A stretch of 64,000 bases of DNA from CAYFRC01 sp050946115 (lineage in GTDB: Bacteria; Bacillota; Clostridia; Christensenellales; Aristaeellaceae). Location of the stretch: NCBI GenBank assembly GCA_050946115.1, contig JBMNUF010000005.1:87424-151423 (forward strand), written 5' to 3'. Shown piece by piece: positions 52,201 through 60,511 of this stretch. Within the stretch, counting starts at the first letter, position 1. Each line of letters opens with the position of its first letter. The notes under the pieces are model-generated. The model worked only from the letters and a program-made list of their open reading frames with translations. It did no database searches and was not told where the DNA came from. The position numbers were made by a program, and so were the translations under genes.

Positions 52201-53458
52201 ATTCATCCCTGCCATTATTGCGTATAAATGCTCTGAAGCCGTCATCTCCATTGCTCTTCAGAAACTCAAAAATACTCCTGTTTGAGGCGGCAAGGCCAGC
52301 CACCTTGGAAACCAAATTGACAGTCATCGGATGGATGGGGAATATCTTTTTCAGGGTTGCTGCATCTATTTCTGCACCTGGATCGCCCATGAATGAATGC
52401 ACGCTTCCACTTATTGAAGAGTAGAGTTCATCGCATATATCTGCCCAATTGTCCTTCATGCCATCGCGGGTGATGATGCTCTCTCCGATAAGCTTCAGTG
52501 TGGTCTTCTCGCTAAGAGACACATCGATCTTATGGAATCGGGCATCCGCTTTCCCAAGGCCAGCAGAAACATTCTCGGAAAAAACACCGGGGAACTCATG
52601 CATCACATAGATAATGAAGAACGGAATCTCTTTTGAGAATATTGACAGCTGTTGGATGATGTCTAAATCGTTATACCTGATGTATTCTGTAAACTCATCC
52701 CAAATGATAAACATACCGGTCTTCGCGAGTTCGCTGTTTCCGGAGAAAACATCTTTGATCCATACCTTGAATGTTTCAAGGTCTGTTGCAAGACCTATGT
52801 TCATAGACTGGAGGATTTCCTGCGCGCTGGAGCATGCGATCACATCTCCGGCAATGACTGCATTGTAGAAATCCTCAAAGTTGTCATACGTTCCCCAATA
52901 CTCAGGGAATTGCCCGTCCTCAAAGTCTTGAGCAAGCTTAGGCTTGAAGTCTTTAACAGTTTTTTTGACAGAATCAATTAGTGAGTTTCTACCCGTGTAC
53001 GTAAACCCGTTCTCCTCCAGAATGTCTCTAACCGATTGTTCGATCTGGAAGAGGAATTTATTTGAAGTATCGAGTTGCTTGCATTCACCACTGCGGAATT
53101 TCACATAGTAGGGCCCTTTTTTTCTCGCGCTCAGGAACTTGTCTTTAACCTCATAGAACAGAGAGTTCTTGCTGAGAAACTTTTCTACTGTGGCATAGTC
53201 ATCCGATAATAGATGTTTTATAACGATAGCAGAGTAGGTTTTTCCGGTTCCGTATGATCCTTTGATCCAATAATGCCACACATCCTCATTGGGATCGTCA
53301 GGGCGAAGTGATCTGGCAAGCAGCTTTACTGCAGTCACCATGTCGTCGTTGACGATATAGCGGCTCCAGAAGTCAGCATTTCTGCTGTCAGAACTAATGT
53401 CTACAACGGATTCATAACCGGGAGTCAGTTCAATAAACGAATCATACTTTGTTCCCAT
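49229..53458 (-). CDS. brxC: BREX ATPase BrxC
   Basis: A 1409-residue P-loop ATPase. The Walker A motif GSYGTGKT is at residues 67-74 and the Walker B region GMFIIWDEFTEY is near residue 250, with IYVMHEFPGVF behind it. The long C-terminal part is mostly helical without recognisable domains. BrxC is the large ATPase shared by all BREX types and is needed for both DNA modification and defence. It starts 4 nt downstream of the brxP stop codon with a GGAGGTG site, so the two are strictly co-translated. Several strings of Glu/Lys-rich helices suggest coiled coil. Confidence 0.9.
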   Translation of the reverse strand: MGTKYDSFIELTPGYESVVDISSDSRNADFWSRYIVNDDMVTAVKLLARSLRPDDPNEDVWHYWIKGSYGTGKTYSAIVIKHLLSDDYATVEKFLSKNSLFYEVKDKFLSARKKGPYYVKFRSGECKQLDTSNKFLFQIEQSVRDILEENGFTYTGRNSLIDSVKKTVKDFKPKLAQDFEDGQFPEYWGTYDNFEDFYNAVIAGDVIACSSAQEILQSMNIGLATDLETFKVWIKDVFSGNSELAKTGMFIIWDEFTEYIRYNDLDIIQQLSIFSKEIPFFIIYVMHEFPGVFSENVSAGLGKADARFHKIDVSLSEKTTLKLIGESIITRDGMKDNWADICDELYSSISGSVHSFMGDPGAEIDAATLKKIFPIHPMTVNLVSKVAGLAASNRSIFEFLKSNGDDGFRAFIRNNGRDEWKWVTPDYLWDYYFVNNQGGKKELTKIAEEALKHYNKVKGQINDDRILRVFKCAMLLLATIGSGHNLKKSRSSRGIQATEKTLCDCLSGMLDKTEVSNCLKTLSTDPLNVLVLAPDLHEGSRIELPYSGTSGELEAEIEKIKKENTPGKLFNADSYFGSVLKKQFVPEEKAVVKRLISDTCWGTTQNINYKFGELKNAVEKTYHKFGLLIVAVPSADEIEKIKTTVGALLEEDETKRILVVIMRYPLAEDIFKNWYELMANGIIAHRSNNPVNGDSFKSQAIDLVGNWVSTAIGKDMDLMYGSAPSHVYTNKAVIAAYEKIVFKVFSAAPESIIKKITLYKSVALAPAYYGVSKTTLESKNPANDRQKNFNQQWQDCVDILRDNEENVWDCNSVEDIMAMEDTKIGRSMAALCSLLNKALTSGTVFLTDLWNDLQKELGYYDTGVCCYLLGFALHFYIGKFTWFDGNNAHKLDEETISTLIVSMLSGKAAGMKLSSESDIEKRFKDITRRVFGLTQEEVGDVYECRKNVKVHITKNGYPVWALKYLDESEYAGIKAEISEIVDKYVEYILEIGNQSDVMEEIVGLIKANPKVYVQMLNALLKDKSKLVVGMKNFIYEQAPDTKAACDKYGFSMDTLFTMLSRVLEEEKWQWREQEVKEAAGKLTLDLTLVGVVNTVLDGSAESVEKIKETLSNYLDYISIPGCVYASLQDAWAGTVATLYAIATNKWVSYNAEEKAAIISELEQYMAEAIENISHPLNVLKKYIERSGMGSFSDAEYSEILLALPKEPFAQTEHNFKSNIRNKINDLAYSKKVNQLLYIWQTKTGIDTVSAWTTKYIMPIVWVMPDSSSVFSVITALEKNERIDDIRLENALNSIENTDFSLLSDQGEIDRRFIINVASEKYVGILLPHVKELKDKIQNSGFRNYTRWNNDLVGIRSIVEKYIATDLKSEVSDRAKQRIKGKSNPDELKKLLERILDQCSEACLLLLDEE

Positions 53459-53461
53459 TTC

Positions 53462-55822
53462 TTATTCACCTCCAAGGACGAGATCAACTACATCGAGAGA
53501 CGTTTTTTCACTGTTTAGCGTGATGTTGTCCAGATCCGCGACAAAGGCAATCTTTATGAAATCTGGATACTCATTAGCGAGCTGACGGAGCATATCCTTA
53601 AAAGCGTCTTCCTCCAGCGCATAGACTGTAACAGGATCCATTCCGACAAAATCTTCCGGTCTGTTATCGCGAATGGATTTCAGCTCTTTTAGCGTTGTGT
53701 TATAATGACCTCCCAACTTTTCTGCATACCGATACATGGTATAAAGAATTGCTGTCCCGTCTGGTGTAGACCAACCCTTTTTGTTGTATTTATATGTGTT
53801 GCCGTTTTGAATGGGAATCCCCATTTCTAGTGTATTACCGATAGGGCTCTTCCCAAGCGTTTCACAAAGAGATGATACCGCGTTCTCGCGCTGTCGCTCG
53901 GAATAATCATCTCCAATAAGGAAAACAAAGTCTCCCTTTTCATACACTTCTCCTTTGTCAACGCAAAGCAAGTACCATTTAATAAGAGATGAGTTATATG
54001 CCAGATTGGTCCATATTACTGCCCATGTAAACGGGTTGTATACACCGAGTTCCATTAACTTTTGTCCCAGCTCAGTGATTTGACCATTCTTATCTGTTTG
54101 AGGATTAACATCAATTATCTCAGCTTCTTTGAGCCAAACTTTCAAAGAAGCGTACTGAAGATTTCCAAGTTCTTTTGACCCCCAACAATCATTTCCAAGC
54201 TCAAAAAAGTGCTCGAGGAATGATTCTCTGAAACCGAGCGTTGTGTATCGGTTCATGCCAATAAACTTCATGTTACTTCCTCCTATCGTCGTGGTTAAGC
54301 AACGGGCCAATTTGCAGCTCTTTTCTATTTCAGTTAAGCACTTATAGCAATGGACACATTTTGTTGAATCTATAGAAATTTTTACGTTTTCATCTATTGA
54401 AAATGCGCCTGTAGGACATTCAACAATACAGGTTCTGCATCCAACACAGTAAGCTACCTTATATGCGATTCCCCTAAGCCAACTGATGATAAATCTATCC
54501 ATTTTTGACTTGGGCCAGTAGGTTACTTTCAATCCGCTCTCTGTCTCTATATTGAATTGAAATGTCTTTCCTTTGATAATTTGTTCTCCGTTAGATGCCG
54601 TCCTCTCAGTTATTGGGCCAAGTATTCTTGCGACTTCAATCCAATCTTGTGTGTTTTCTGTGAAATTGAAAATAATCTTATCATCCGAGATTACTTCATA
54701 AACGCGGTTCCCTCCATTATCCATTCCTCTTCCGCCGGCTCTTGATTTCCATCTGCCAGTTGCAATATATCCTTGCATAGCTTTTTCGGAAACGCCCATA
54801 TTTCGTCCGTAATGTTTAACACGGTCTAACAAAGGCGATAGTTCGTCAGGATATACGAAATTACAGATTGCATCTCTCCATCCCGATGACAACGGACAAA
54901 TCGTACATCCTACTCGGTTTGATCCAAACCTATATGCGCGATTGAAGAGGATATTCCTTGAAAGAATATACAAGAAGATCTCCCCAGTATTCCATGTAAA
55001 TATCGGGCTGCAGTTTACTTGGTTAATATGCTTCCCATTAGAGATTTCAGAATAATGGGATCTTCGTTCGCTTTCTTCAGCTCTAACGCCATCAAAAACC
55101 AGAGCGCGAGTATCTTCTCCATCACTACATAATTCCCGCAGTTTTAGCATTGTGGGAACAGACTTGTGCACGGTACAGCACCATCTCATTTTTCGCCCTG
55201 GAGGGCCAAACATATCCCAGGATTGTTCAGCTGAGAAAACAGACTTTGCTGTATGGAAGTTCAAGTTTGGATAGTGCTTTTTGGCCTTCTCAACCGCATT
55301 ATACGTGTCAGACAGCTCCATGCCCGTATCCCCGAAAATAACGAAAAACTGATCGGGAGCGAGAGCCCTTTGGACCAAGTCAAGTAGAACGATAGAATCT
55401 TTTCCGCCGCTAAAGGTTGTAACAAACTTATAGCCTTTTGAGAAATAATCCTCATATGTAGCGCGAATAAAGTTTATTGATCGTTGTGTGAGACCCTCTA
55501 AAAGCGATCTGTTAACATCAATCAATCTGTTGACGTCAATAGGTTCTAACGACTTTATTGAGGTGTTTTTAACAATGATTTGAGGCTTCTCAAAAACGCT
55601 TCCACCCTTAGCTTCGGCAATTATCTCACCATTGAGCACATACTTGCGTATGCCCTCTGCCCATAGCAGCGGGGCCTCGGTCTCTGGATACTCCCACACT
55701 TTATACATCTCAAAGAAATCCAGTTCTTCTTTGAAGACCGGTCGTATCTCTTTTTGAACGGCAACAGAGACATCCAATTTGAATATCCCATTTTCGCCAT
55801 CAACCCATCTATATCCATACAT
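53462..55822 (-). CDS. brxP: BrxP: PAPS-reductase/ferredoxin/DUF4007 fusion
   Basis: A 786-residue protein of BREX type 4. The PP-loop TTFSGGKDSIVLLDLVQ (SGGKDS at 138-143), GDTGMELSDTY and VRAEESERRSHY are typical of PAPS-reductase/DndC-like ATP pyrophosphatases. Cysteines in MRWCCTVHK and NRVGCTICPL resemble the Fe-S ligand set of DndC. Residues about 459-508 form a ferredoxin-like region (CVGCRTCIVECPTGAF and KCVHCYKC). Residues 518-786 match DUF4007 (KFIGMNRYTTLGFRESFLEHFF), often found beside such reductases. Start: ATG at 55822 after AAGGGTGA; a GTG at 55831 is less well placed. An internal start is described separately. Confidence 0.87.
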   Translation of the reverse strand: MYGYRWVDGENGIFKLDVSVAVQKEIRPVFKEELDFFEMYKVWEYPETEAPLLWAEGIRKYVLNGEIIAEAKGGSVFEKPQIIVKNTSIKSLEPIDVNRLIDVNRSLLEGLTQRSINFIRATYEDYFSKGYKFVTTFSGGKDSIVLLDLVQRALAPDQFFVIFGDTGMELSDTYNAVEKAKKHYPNLNFHTAKSVFSAEQSWDMFGPPGRKMRWCCTVHKSVPTMLKLRELCSDGEDTRALVFDGVRAEESERRSHYSEISNGKHINQVNCSPIFTWNTGEIFLYILSRNILFNRAYRFGSNRVGCTICPLSSGWRDAICNFVYPDELSPLLDRVKHYGRNMGVSEKAMQGYIATGRWKSRAGGRGMDNGGNRVYEVISDDKIIFNFTENTQDWIEVARILGPITERTASNGEQIIKGKTFQFNIETESGLKVTYWPKSKMDRFIISWLRGIAYKVAYCVGCRTCIVECPTGAFSIDENVKISIDSTKCVHCYKCLTEIEKSCKLARCLTTTIGGSNMKFIGMNRYTTLGFRESFLEHFFELGNDCWGSKELGNLQYASLKVWLKEAEIIDVNPQTDKNGQITELGQKLMELGVYNPFTWAVIWTNLAYNSSLIKWYLLCVDKGEVYEKGDFVFLIGDDYSERQRENAVSSLCETLGKSPIGNTLEMGIPIQNGNTYKYNKKGWSTPDGTAILYTMYRYAEKLGGHYNTTLKELKSIRDNRPEDFVGMDPVTVYALEEDAFKDMLRQLANEYPDFIKIAFVADLDNITLNSEKTSLDVVDLVLGGE
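54269..54285 (-). promoter_or_regulatory. Internal Shine-Dalgarno and ATG inside brxP
   Basis: TAGGAGGAA (54285-54277) stands 5 nt before an in-frame ATG (54271) at the exact junction between the ferredoxin-like part and DUF4007. Initiation here would give a separate 269-residue DUF4007 protein ending at the brxP stop. Confidence 0.7.
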
Positions 55823-55839
55823 ATAAGTCACCCTTGTCT

Positions 55840-58104
55840 TTAGTTGATCGTGACCTTTCTATTTTTATCTGTCCAGAAGAAGCGGATATCTCCGGCGACA
55901 GTCTTGTGGACGTTGTACATTTTTTCGCTTCCGCGAATAAAGCCTTTATCTAGCAAAAACTCTCTGAACTCTTGAGAGGTAAATCCCCTCGGAAGAGAAA
56001 AAGCTTTTGAAACCTCATTCCAGACGACATCGCTGAAGGTCCTGAACGGAGAATTCTTACGAACGATAGCGGCGGGAATAGTTTTTTTATCATTATCGTT
56101 TCCAGCCTCTATTGCCGCAAAGCCGATATCGTACACTCTCAGTAAATCCTCCAGCAATAGAGCAGACCAACAGACGCCGCTGGGCAATGATGGAAGCGTG
56201 GTGTAGAAGTAATCATCTATCTCACCCATCGCAATGTAGTCTTCTCCCTCAAGAAGATTCTCGATCTGCGTTTTAACCGTGGCAAGGAAATAGTCATTGA
56301 CATGAAGCGCCTCGGTCAATATGAACTGATTCTCTGACCACTGCAAGAAAGACCGGCTACCCGTATTAAAGAGCACATTTGAGAAAGTCTGTGCCGAGGA
56401 AGGAGATCCGATTTGATCAAAATAGGAAATCGCTTCTTCTCGGCTGAAAACATTCCCGTGCTCTCTTGCATATTTAATAAGGAGCCCGTGGTAGTCTTTC
56501 GGATAATCCGGTTCTTCCTTCCAAATATGTGTGTTGTTCAGGAAAATAAAGGAGTTTCCTTTATACTTTTCTTGAACGAAGAGATGAACAGCCAGATCAT
56601 AGACCTCTTGCCGAGAGTCAAACGCATTATTGTAAAAGAAGAAATCGTCCAGTTTTGCGCGCGCTTCGTTATAGAGCTGCTGCGCAGAGGTATAATTACC
56701 GTTTGCGGAAAACTGACGCGTTATTACTTCAAGAAGAATGTCTGCCATCTCTTGGTAATCGCTGATGTTATCCGGATGATAATACTTCTTCAGAACCAGT
56801 ACAGCATGACAAGCAGCTATCGCCAAGTTGATCTGGTGGGTATTATAATCTGAAAGCTGAGCGCAAATATCAACCTTTTTAATACCTTCGCTTGCACCTT
56901 TGATCAGGGTATCTACCGCCTCAGCAAGAGTGGACGATATTGATTCTGATGGCCTTCTTACGCTCACAGGCTCAGCGGGCATCCGCTTTGTCGGCTGGAT
57001 CATCCCAAACTTTTCCGGATGCAAGTATGCAAAGAACTTGTTTAGCTTTTGAAATGCGGCTGAAAAGCGATTATGCTTTTCCTGATTGAACCCTCTGAAA
57101 TCTGCATCCTGCATCAACGCTGAAGCAGTTGTAAGAGAGACATCACTGTCCTTGGTGCATAGAATCGTGGTTTCAAATCCGTGTTCTTTGGCATATATTT
57201 CAGCAGTATGGAGTGCTGAAACATAGCTCCTGCAAGTAGGAACGGCCATTCCTTCTTTGTCGCAGAGCCAGTTATAGAATTCAGCATCAAAACTTCCGCT
57301 TGGTAGGGTCACCGATATAGAATCGCTCTCTGTTTCTTCTTCAGGGTGTGTATCAGAAACGAGAGGGGTATTCTCTGAAGGCTGAGTGCCGGATTCCGGT
57401 TTTGTTTCTTCCGCTTGCTGTGAGCCGGATATAGTATTACTTTCTACCTCTAGCCTTTCTTCGGTGGACTTGGACACGCCCAGCTCTGGCATAGCGCAAA
57501 TGAAGGAATAATACCAGTTGGCAGCATTAACAATTGCCGGATATTGCTTCTTGTTGCGAATACGAAAAATCTTGTTGTTTGACACCGTCTTTACGAACTT
57601 TTTTATCGTATCAACATCGGTGGTTTCAAATAGCGGGTTTTTCAGCACTCTGATTTTTCTGCAGAATTCTTCCCCAACGGCCAGCAAAAGACATATCGTA
57701 TCGGGTTTGAGCTTCGGCGCCTTTTCCTGAAGCCATTCGCAAAACATAGTGCGTGTATTTGAGGGGCTCGAAGACATTTTCTTCGCCTCCATCAGGATTT
57801 GTTCAAATCCGTTTCTATCATGAATATACAGATCAACCATTTCGCGAAATAGATCCGAGGTGTTTTTCAAGCCAGTCGATCCGCCAGAAAAAAGGAAATC
57901 GAGCTCACCCAAGCGCATATTGATACCGTTTTCGTTTCGATACGTATCATCAATTTCAAAACAGGCTCTTTCCCTTAAACTAGCTGAAAGTGCAGCAATG
58001 ATAGCCCTTCTCTTGGTACGATCTTCTTCAATTTTCTGATATGCTTCTATCAGAAGTGCCACTTCATATCTATCCCATTTAGGTTGCCGCATCATTATCA
58101 CCAA
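55840..58104 (-). CDS. Large unrecognised protein heading the BREX type 4 operon
   Basis: About 754 residues. The N-terminus (WDRYEVALLIEAYQKIEEDRTKRRAIIAALSASLRERA and DDTYRNENGINMRLGELDFLFSGGS) is a domain I recall from many clostridial proteins of unknown function, often near defence genes. A middle section (CRSYVSALHTAEIYAKEHGF ... FSAAFQKLNKFFAYLH) resembles a SAM-like DNA-binding core. The C-terminus (LPRGFTSQEFREFLLDKGF ... GDIRFFWTDKNRKVTIN) is distinctive. A low-complexity Glu/Ser/Thr linker lies near residues 215-260. No nuclease or methylase motif is evident. The start is uncertain: TTG 58104, GTG 58101, or ATG 58095/58092. It overlaps the ribosome-binding area of brxP by closeness (17 nt gap). 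Confidence 0.75.
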   Translation of the reverse strand: MVIMMRQPKWDRYEVALLIEAYQKIEEDRTKRRAIIAALSASLRERACFEIDDTYRNENGINMRLGELDFLFSGGSTGLKNTSDLFREMVDLYIHDRNGFEQILMEAKKMSSSPSNTRTMFCEWLQEKAPKLKPDTICLLLAVGEEFCRKIRVLKNPLFETTDVDTIKKFVKTVSNNKIFRIRNKKQYPAIVNAANWYYSFICAMPELGVSKSTEERLEVESNTISGSQQAEETKPESGTQPSENTPLVSDTHPEEETESDSISVTLPSGSFDAEFYNWLCDKEGMAVPTCRSYVSALHTAEIYAKEHGFETTILCTKDSDVSLTTASALMQDADFRGFNQEKHNRFSAAFQKLNKFFAYLHPEKFGMIQPTKRMPAEPVSVRRPSESISSTLAEAVDTLIKGASEGIKKVDICAQLSDYNTHQINLAIAACHAVLVLKKYYHPDNISDYQEMADILLEVITRQFSANGNYTSAQQLYNEARAKLDDFFFYNNAFDSRQEVYDLAVHLFVQEKYKGNSFIFLNNTHIWKEEPDYPKDYHGLLIKYAREHGNVFSREEAISYFDQIGSPSSAQTFSNVLFNTGSRSFLQWSENQFILTEALHVNDYFLATVKTQIENLLEGEDYIAMGEIDDYFYTTLPSLPSGVCWSALLLEDLLRVYDIGFAAIEAGNDNDKKTIPAAIVRKNSPFRTFSDVVWNEVSKAFSLPRGFTSQEFREFLLDKGFIRGSEKMYNVHKTVAGDIRFFWTDKNRKVTIN

Positions 58105-58113
58105 TTCAAAGAT

Positions 58114-58320
58114 TCATTCCTCTTCAATCACTTCTACCAAGTCACCTATGTCACAGTGAAACACTTTACATAGCCGCATTATTACTTCGAGAGAAACAGG
58201 CTCATCTTTGCTGAGCTTTGCCATTGTATAGTCACTGATTTCAGCCGCAACAGCCAACTCTCTTCTCTTCATTTTGTTGTTCTTCATAAGACGCCAAAGC
58301 CTGTCATATCGTAAACTCAT
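58114..58320 (-). CDS. Small XRE regulator at the head of the BREX operon
   Basis: A 68-residue single-domain Cro/CI helix-turn-helix protein: RLWRLMKNNKMKRRELAVAAEISDYTMAKLSKDEPVSLEVIMRLCKVFHCDIGDLVEVIEEE. Small proteins of this group control restriction-modification and defence operons. It is the first gene after the operon promoter and lies 9 nt before the next gene, so it probably autoregulates the island. AGGGGG precedes the ATG. Confidence 0.85.
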   Translation of the reverse strand: MSLRYDRLWRLMKNNKMKRRELAVAAEISDYTMAKLSKDEPVSLEVIMRLCKVFHCDIGDLVEVIEEE

Positions 58321-58388
58321 GTTGTCGTCCCCCTATCTGTATTTCGCTTTATCTTTTAGCATTGAAGCGGACATAGTATGACGAAGTA

Positions 58389-58417
58389 ATTTTACCACAA
58401 AAAACCTTCTATTTCAA
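58389..58417 (-). promoter_or_regulatory. Promoter of the BREX type 4 operon
   Basis: Minus-strand TTGAAA (58417-58412), 17 nt, TAAAAT (58394-58389), giving a leader of about 60 nt before the XRE gene. Confidence 0.75.
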
Positions 58418-58466
58418 CATTTACTCGTAATATTCATGAAAAAGATACAAGAGGTGGTCCTTACAA

Positions 58467-58605
58467 GCTACAACTGCCGGAATGAGGTAACGCTAAGAAG
58501 AAATAGCCAACAGTAGTTGTAGCAAGCAATGCTTTCGGGGCCCCGAAAGCGGAAAACGGAGCACCTGACGGGTGCTCCGTTCTGCTTGATGGGGCAACAT
58601 CCCCA
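58467..58605. repeat. Cluster of inverted repeats between BREX island and relaxase gene
   Basis: Four elements in 140 bp: GCTACAACT (58467-58475) with AGTTGTAGC (58515-58523); a perfect 20-bp loopless palindrome GCTTTCGGGGCCCCGAAAGC (58531-58550); AACGGAGCACC-TGACG-GGTGCTCCGTT (58555-58581); and GGGG-CAACAT-CCCC (58592-58605). The third could terminate the relaxase transcript. The group might also be a resolution, oriT-like or insertion-junction site; nothing fixes which. Confidence 0.65.
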
Positions 58606-58657
58606 TACCCCTTCGACAGAGAATTCTTCTCTGGCTGCGCACCTTTCAGGCGCTTCT

Positions 58658-60058
58658 TTATTCATACTGGTACTCCTTCCTCTGAGCAGTTTGCTCGCCG
58701 ATTCCGAGGATATACTCTGCGTTTGCCTTGTGGATCATAAGCTCCCGCATTTCATTTTGGGCTGCGTGGTACTCCGCGTAAGCCGCCTTCTTTTCTGCAA
58801 GGAGGGTGGCAAATTCAGAGTTCAAGTTCTTAAACGTTGGGAGCTTTTTCAGGCCGAGATCGTCAAAGGCTTTCTTCGACGCCCGATGCAAAATGATTTC
58901 TCCTTCGTGCTCGGCCAGGTACTTTTTTGAGTAGCCGGACTTGCGGTATCCGTCCCAAACCTCTTTGGTCTTGATGTAGTTGATGATGTGAGTTTTCAAT
59001 GTCTGGATCTCGACCATCCTGTTCTCCGCGGTCTTTATTTTCGTCTTCAATTCATAGAAACGGGATTCAGCGTCAGCCGCCGCGCGGGCAAGAGCGGCAA
59101 AATCTTCATACCCTTTTTCTTCAGCAAAAACCATAGTCTTGGCCATCTGCTTGAACTTGATTACCTTCATCGTCTGATCGTAGCCGAAGCCTTTTCCGGT
59201 ATTGATCTTTGCCTCAAGCTGGGAAACCAATGTCGTCTTCTGCTTACGCCGCGGATACTTTTTCTTTTCAAAGGGGATGTGCTTCTTTTCCTTTTTCAGA
59301 ACGGCAAGGAGATCGTCTTCACTATACCCTTCTCCGAGGGAACGAAGCCGGATGAACTGTTTCTGACCTTCAGGGCGAAACGAAAGATACTTTCCTCTCT
59401 TGACGGTGTAACCAGCTTCCTTCAAAAAGCGAATCAGCTCGTCAACATCCTTGGGCCCGTTTTGAATAGCCTGATCTATGGCCACTCGCAGCAGATCCCG
59501 GTTGCTCAGTTTGTATTCGTTGCCGAGCCACTTGTTGTAACTCTTTCCGTGCCTTGCTGGATTCTCAATTACGGACAGTCTGTGCTCGGCGCAAATCAAA
59601 TCCGAGAGCTTGCGGACGGCAGCAGTGCTTCCCCAAAAGTTGCGGAACTTCCTGGTGCAGTCCAGTGCGGTTGAGTTCCAGATAATGTGATTGTGGATGT
59701 GCGCTTTGTCAATATGGGTACAGACGATAAATGCGTGATTTCCTTTCAGGAACCGTTCGGCAAATTCGTAACCGATACGATTTGCTTCTTCCGGGGAAAC
59801 CTCACCTGGCTTAAACGCCTGCCTGATCTGATAGGCGATCACGTCGCTTTCCTGATAGCGCCCCGTGATTTCATGGTATTCTTTCTTGGACAGAGCAAAT
59901 TCAGATGCTACGAAATCGGGATCGCAGGCAAAGGATGAAACCAGGTTTCCTTGATCCGTCTTCATCGGGTTTTTCGCGTAATCCGTTCTGTCAGCGAGGC
60001 ACTGATTGATAGTTTTTCCCTTGTTCAGATGAAGCGGGATTATTCTCGTAGTAGCCAA
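58658..60058 (-). CDS. MOBP-type relaxase
   Basis: A 466-residue relaxase/mobilisation nuclease. The N-terminus ATTRIIPLHLNKGKTI and YAKNP are typical of clostridial ICE relaxases; the metal motif is HIDKAHIHNHIIWNS (three His) near residue 125, and the active Tyr is presumably the one in the N-terminal DYAKNP region. The C-terminal half is a long charged coiled coil. It would nick oriT and pilot the strand during conjugation. Translation probably starts at a TTG (60058) after a perfect GGAGGTGA. MobC lies upstream on the strand, with a membrane-protein gene between. Confidence 0.9.
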   Translation of the reverse strand: MATTRIIPLHLNKGKTINQCLADRTDYAKNPMKTDQGNLVSSFACDPDFVASEFALSKKEYHEITGRYQESDVIAYQIRQAFKPGEVSPEEANRIGYEFAERFLKGNHAFIVCTHIDKAHIHNHIIWNSTALDCTRKFRNFWGSTAAVRKLSDLICAEHRLSVIENPARHGKSYNKWLGNEYKLSNRDLLRVAIDQAIQNGPKDVDELIRFLKEAGYTVKRGKYLSFRPEGQKQFIRLRSLGEGYSEDDLLAVLKKEKKHIPFEKKKYPRRKQKTTLVSQLEAKINTGKGFGYDQTMKVIKFKQMAKTMVFAEEKGYEDFAALARAAADAESRFYELKTKIKTAENRMVEIQTLKTHIINYIKTKEVWDGYRKSGYSKKYLAEHEGEIILHRASKKAFDDLGLKKLPTFKNLNSEFATLLAEKKAAYAEYHAAQNEMRELMIHKANAEYILGIGEQTAQRKEYQYE

Positions 60059-60128
60059 ATACTCACCTCCGAAAAGCAAAAAAAGAAGGCGCGAGGGTTT
60101 ATTCCCCGCGCCTTCTCCGTATAGGGTT

Positions 60129-60419
60129 TCATCCGCAAACTGTTTCGGTCAGCCACAGACGCAAGCCGTAAAGTCTTGCCAGAATCAGAGCGGCCAGCAT
60201 CGGGATTCCGTAGGGAGACAGAGCCAGCGCAATGGCAAGTCCGATGCAGCCTTTCAGGATCGCCCCGCTCAGAACGGTGATGATTCCGGCTCCCGCGAAG
60301 ACGATTGCCAGGATTCCGAGAACGGCGGCAGACAGCTTCAGACATATACTACAAAGGCCGCAAAGGAGCCAAAGCAGGAAAACGACCGGGGCAATCAATA
60401 TCTTGAGGATGGTTTTCAT
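60129..60419 (-). CDS. Small membrane protein (CD1845-like)
   Basis: A 96-residue hydrophobic protein with probably three transmembrane segments (ILIAPVVFLLWLLCGLCSICL, LSAAVLGILAIVFAGAGIITVL, GCIGLAIALALSPYGIPMLAAL). This matches short membrane proteins (called CD1845 family in Clostridioides elements) kept between mobC and relaxase genes of many ICEs. The function is unknown. GGGAG precedes the ATG. Confidence 0.75.
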   Translation of the reverse strand: MKTILKILIAPVVFLLWLLCGLCSICLKLSAAVLGILAIVFAGAGIITVLSGAILKGCIGLAIALALSPYGIPMLAALILARLYGLRLWLTETVCG

Positions 60420-60511
60420 ATCTGTCACTCCCTTCTTCTGGCTATATTTTACCACCGGTGCATGGTGAAGAAAAGGATGCGGCAAAAGCGCAGGACCCGC
60501 TTGCTAAAGGC

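Noticed and set aside
45053..58320. Classifying the defence island as Dnd or Ssp phosphorothioation
   Set aside because: DndB, DndD, DndE, SspB and SspC-like proteins are missing, while BrxC, PglZ and BrxL are clear, so BREX type 4 is the better name.
58467..58605. CRISPR array between the relaxase gene and the BREX operon
   Set aside because: There are inverted, not regularly spaced direct repeats, and no spacers or cas genes.
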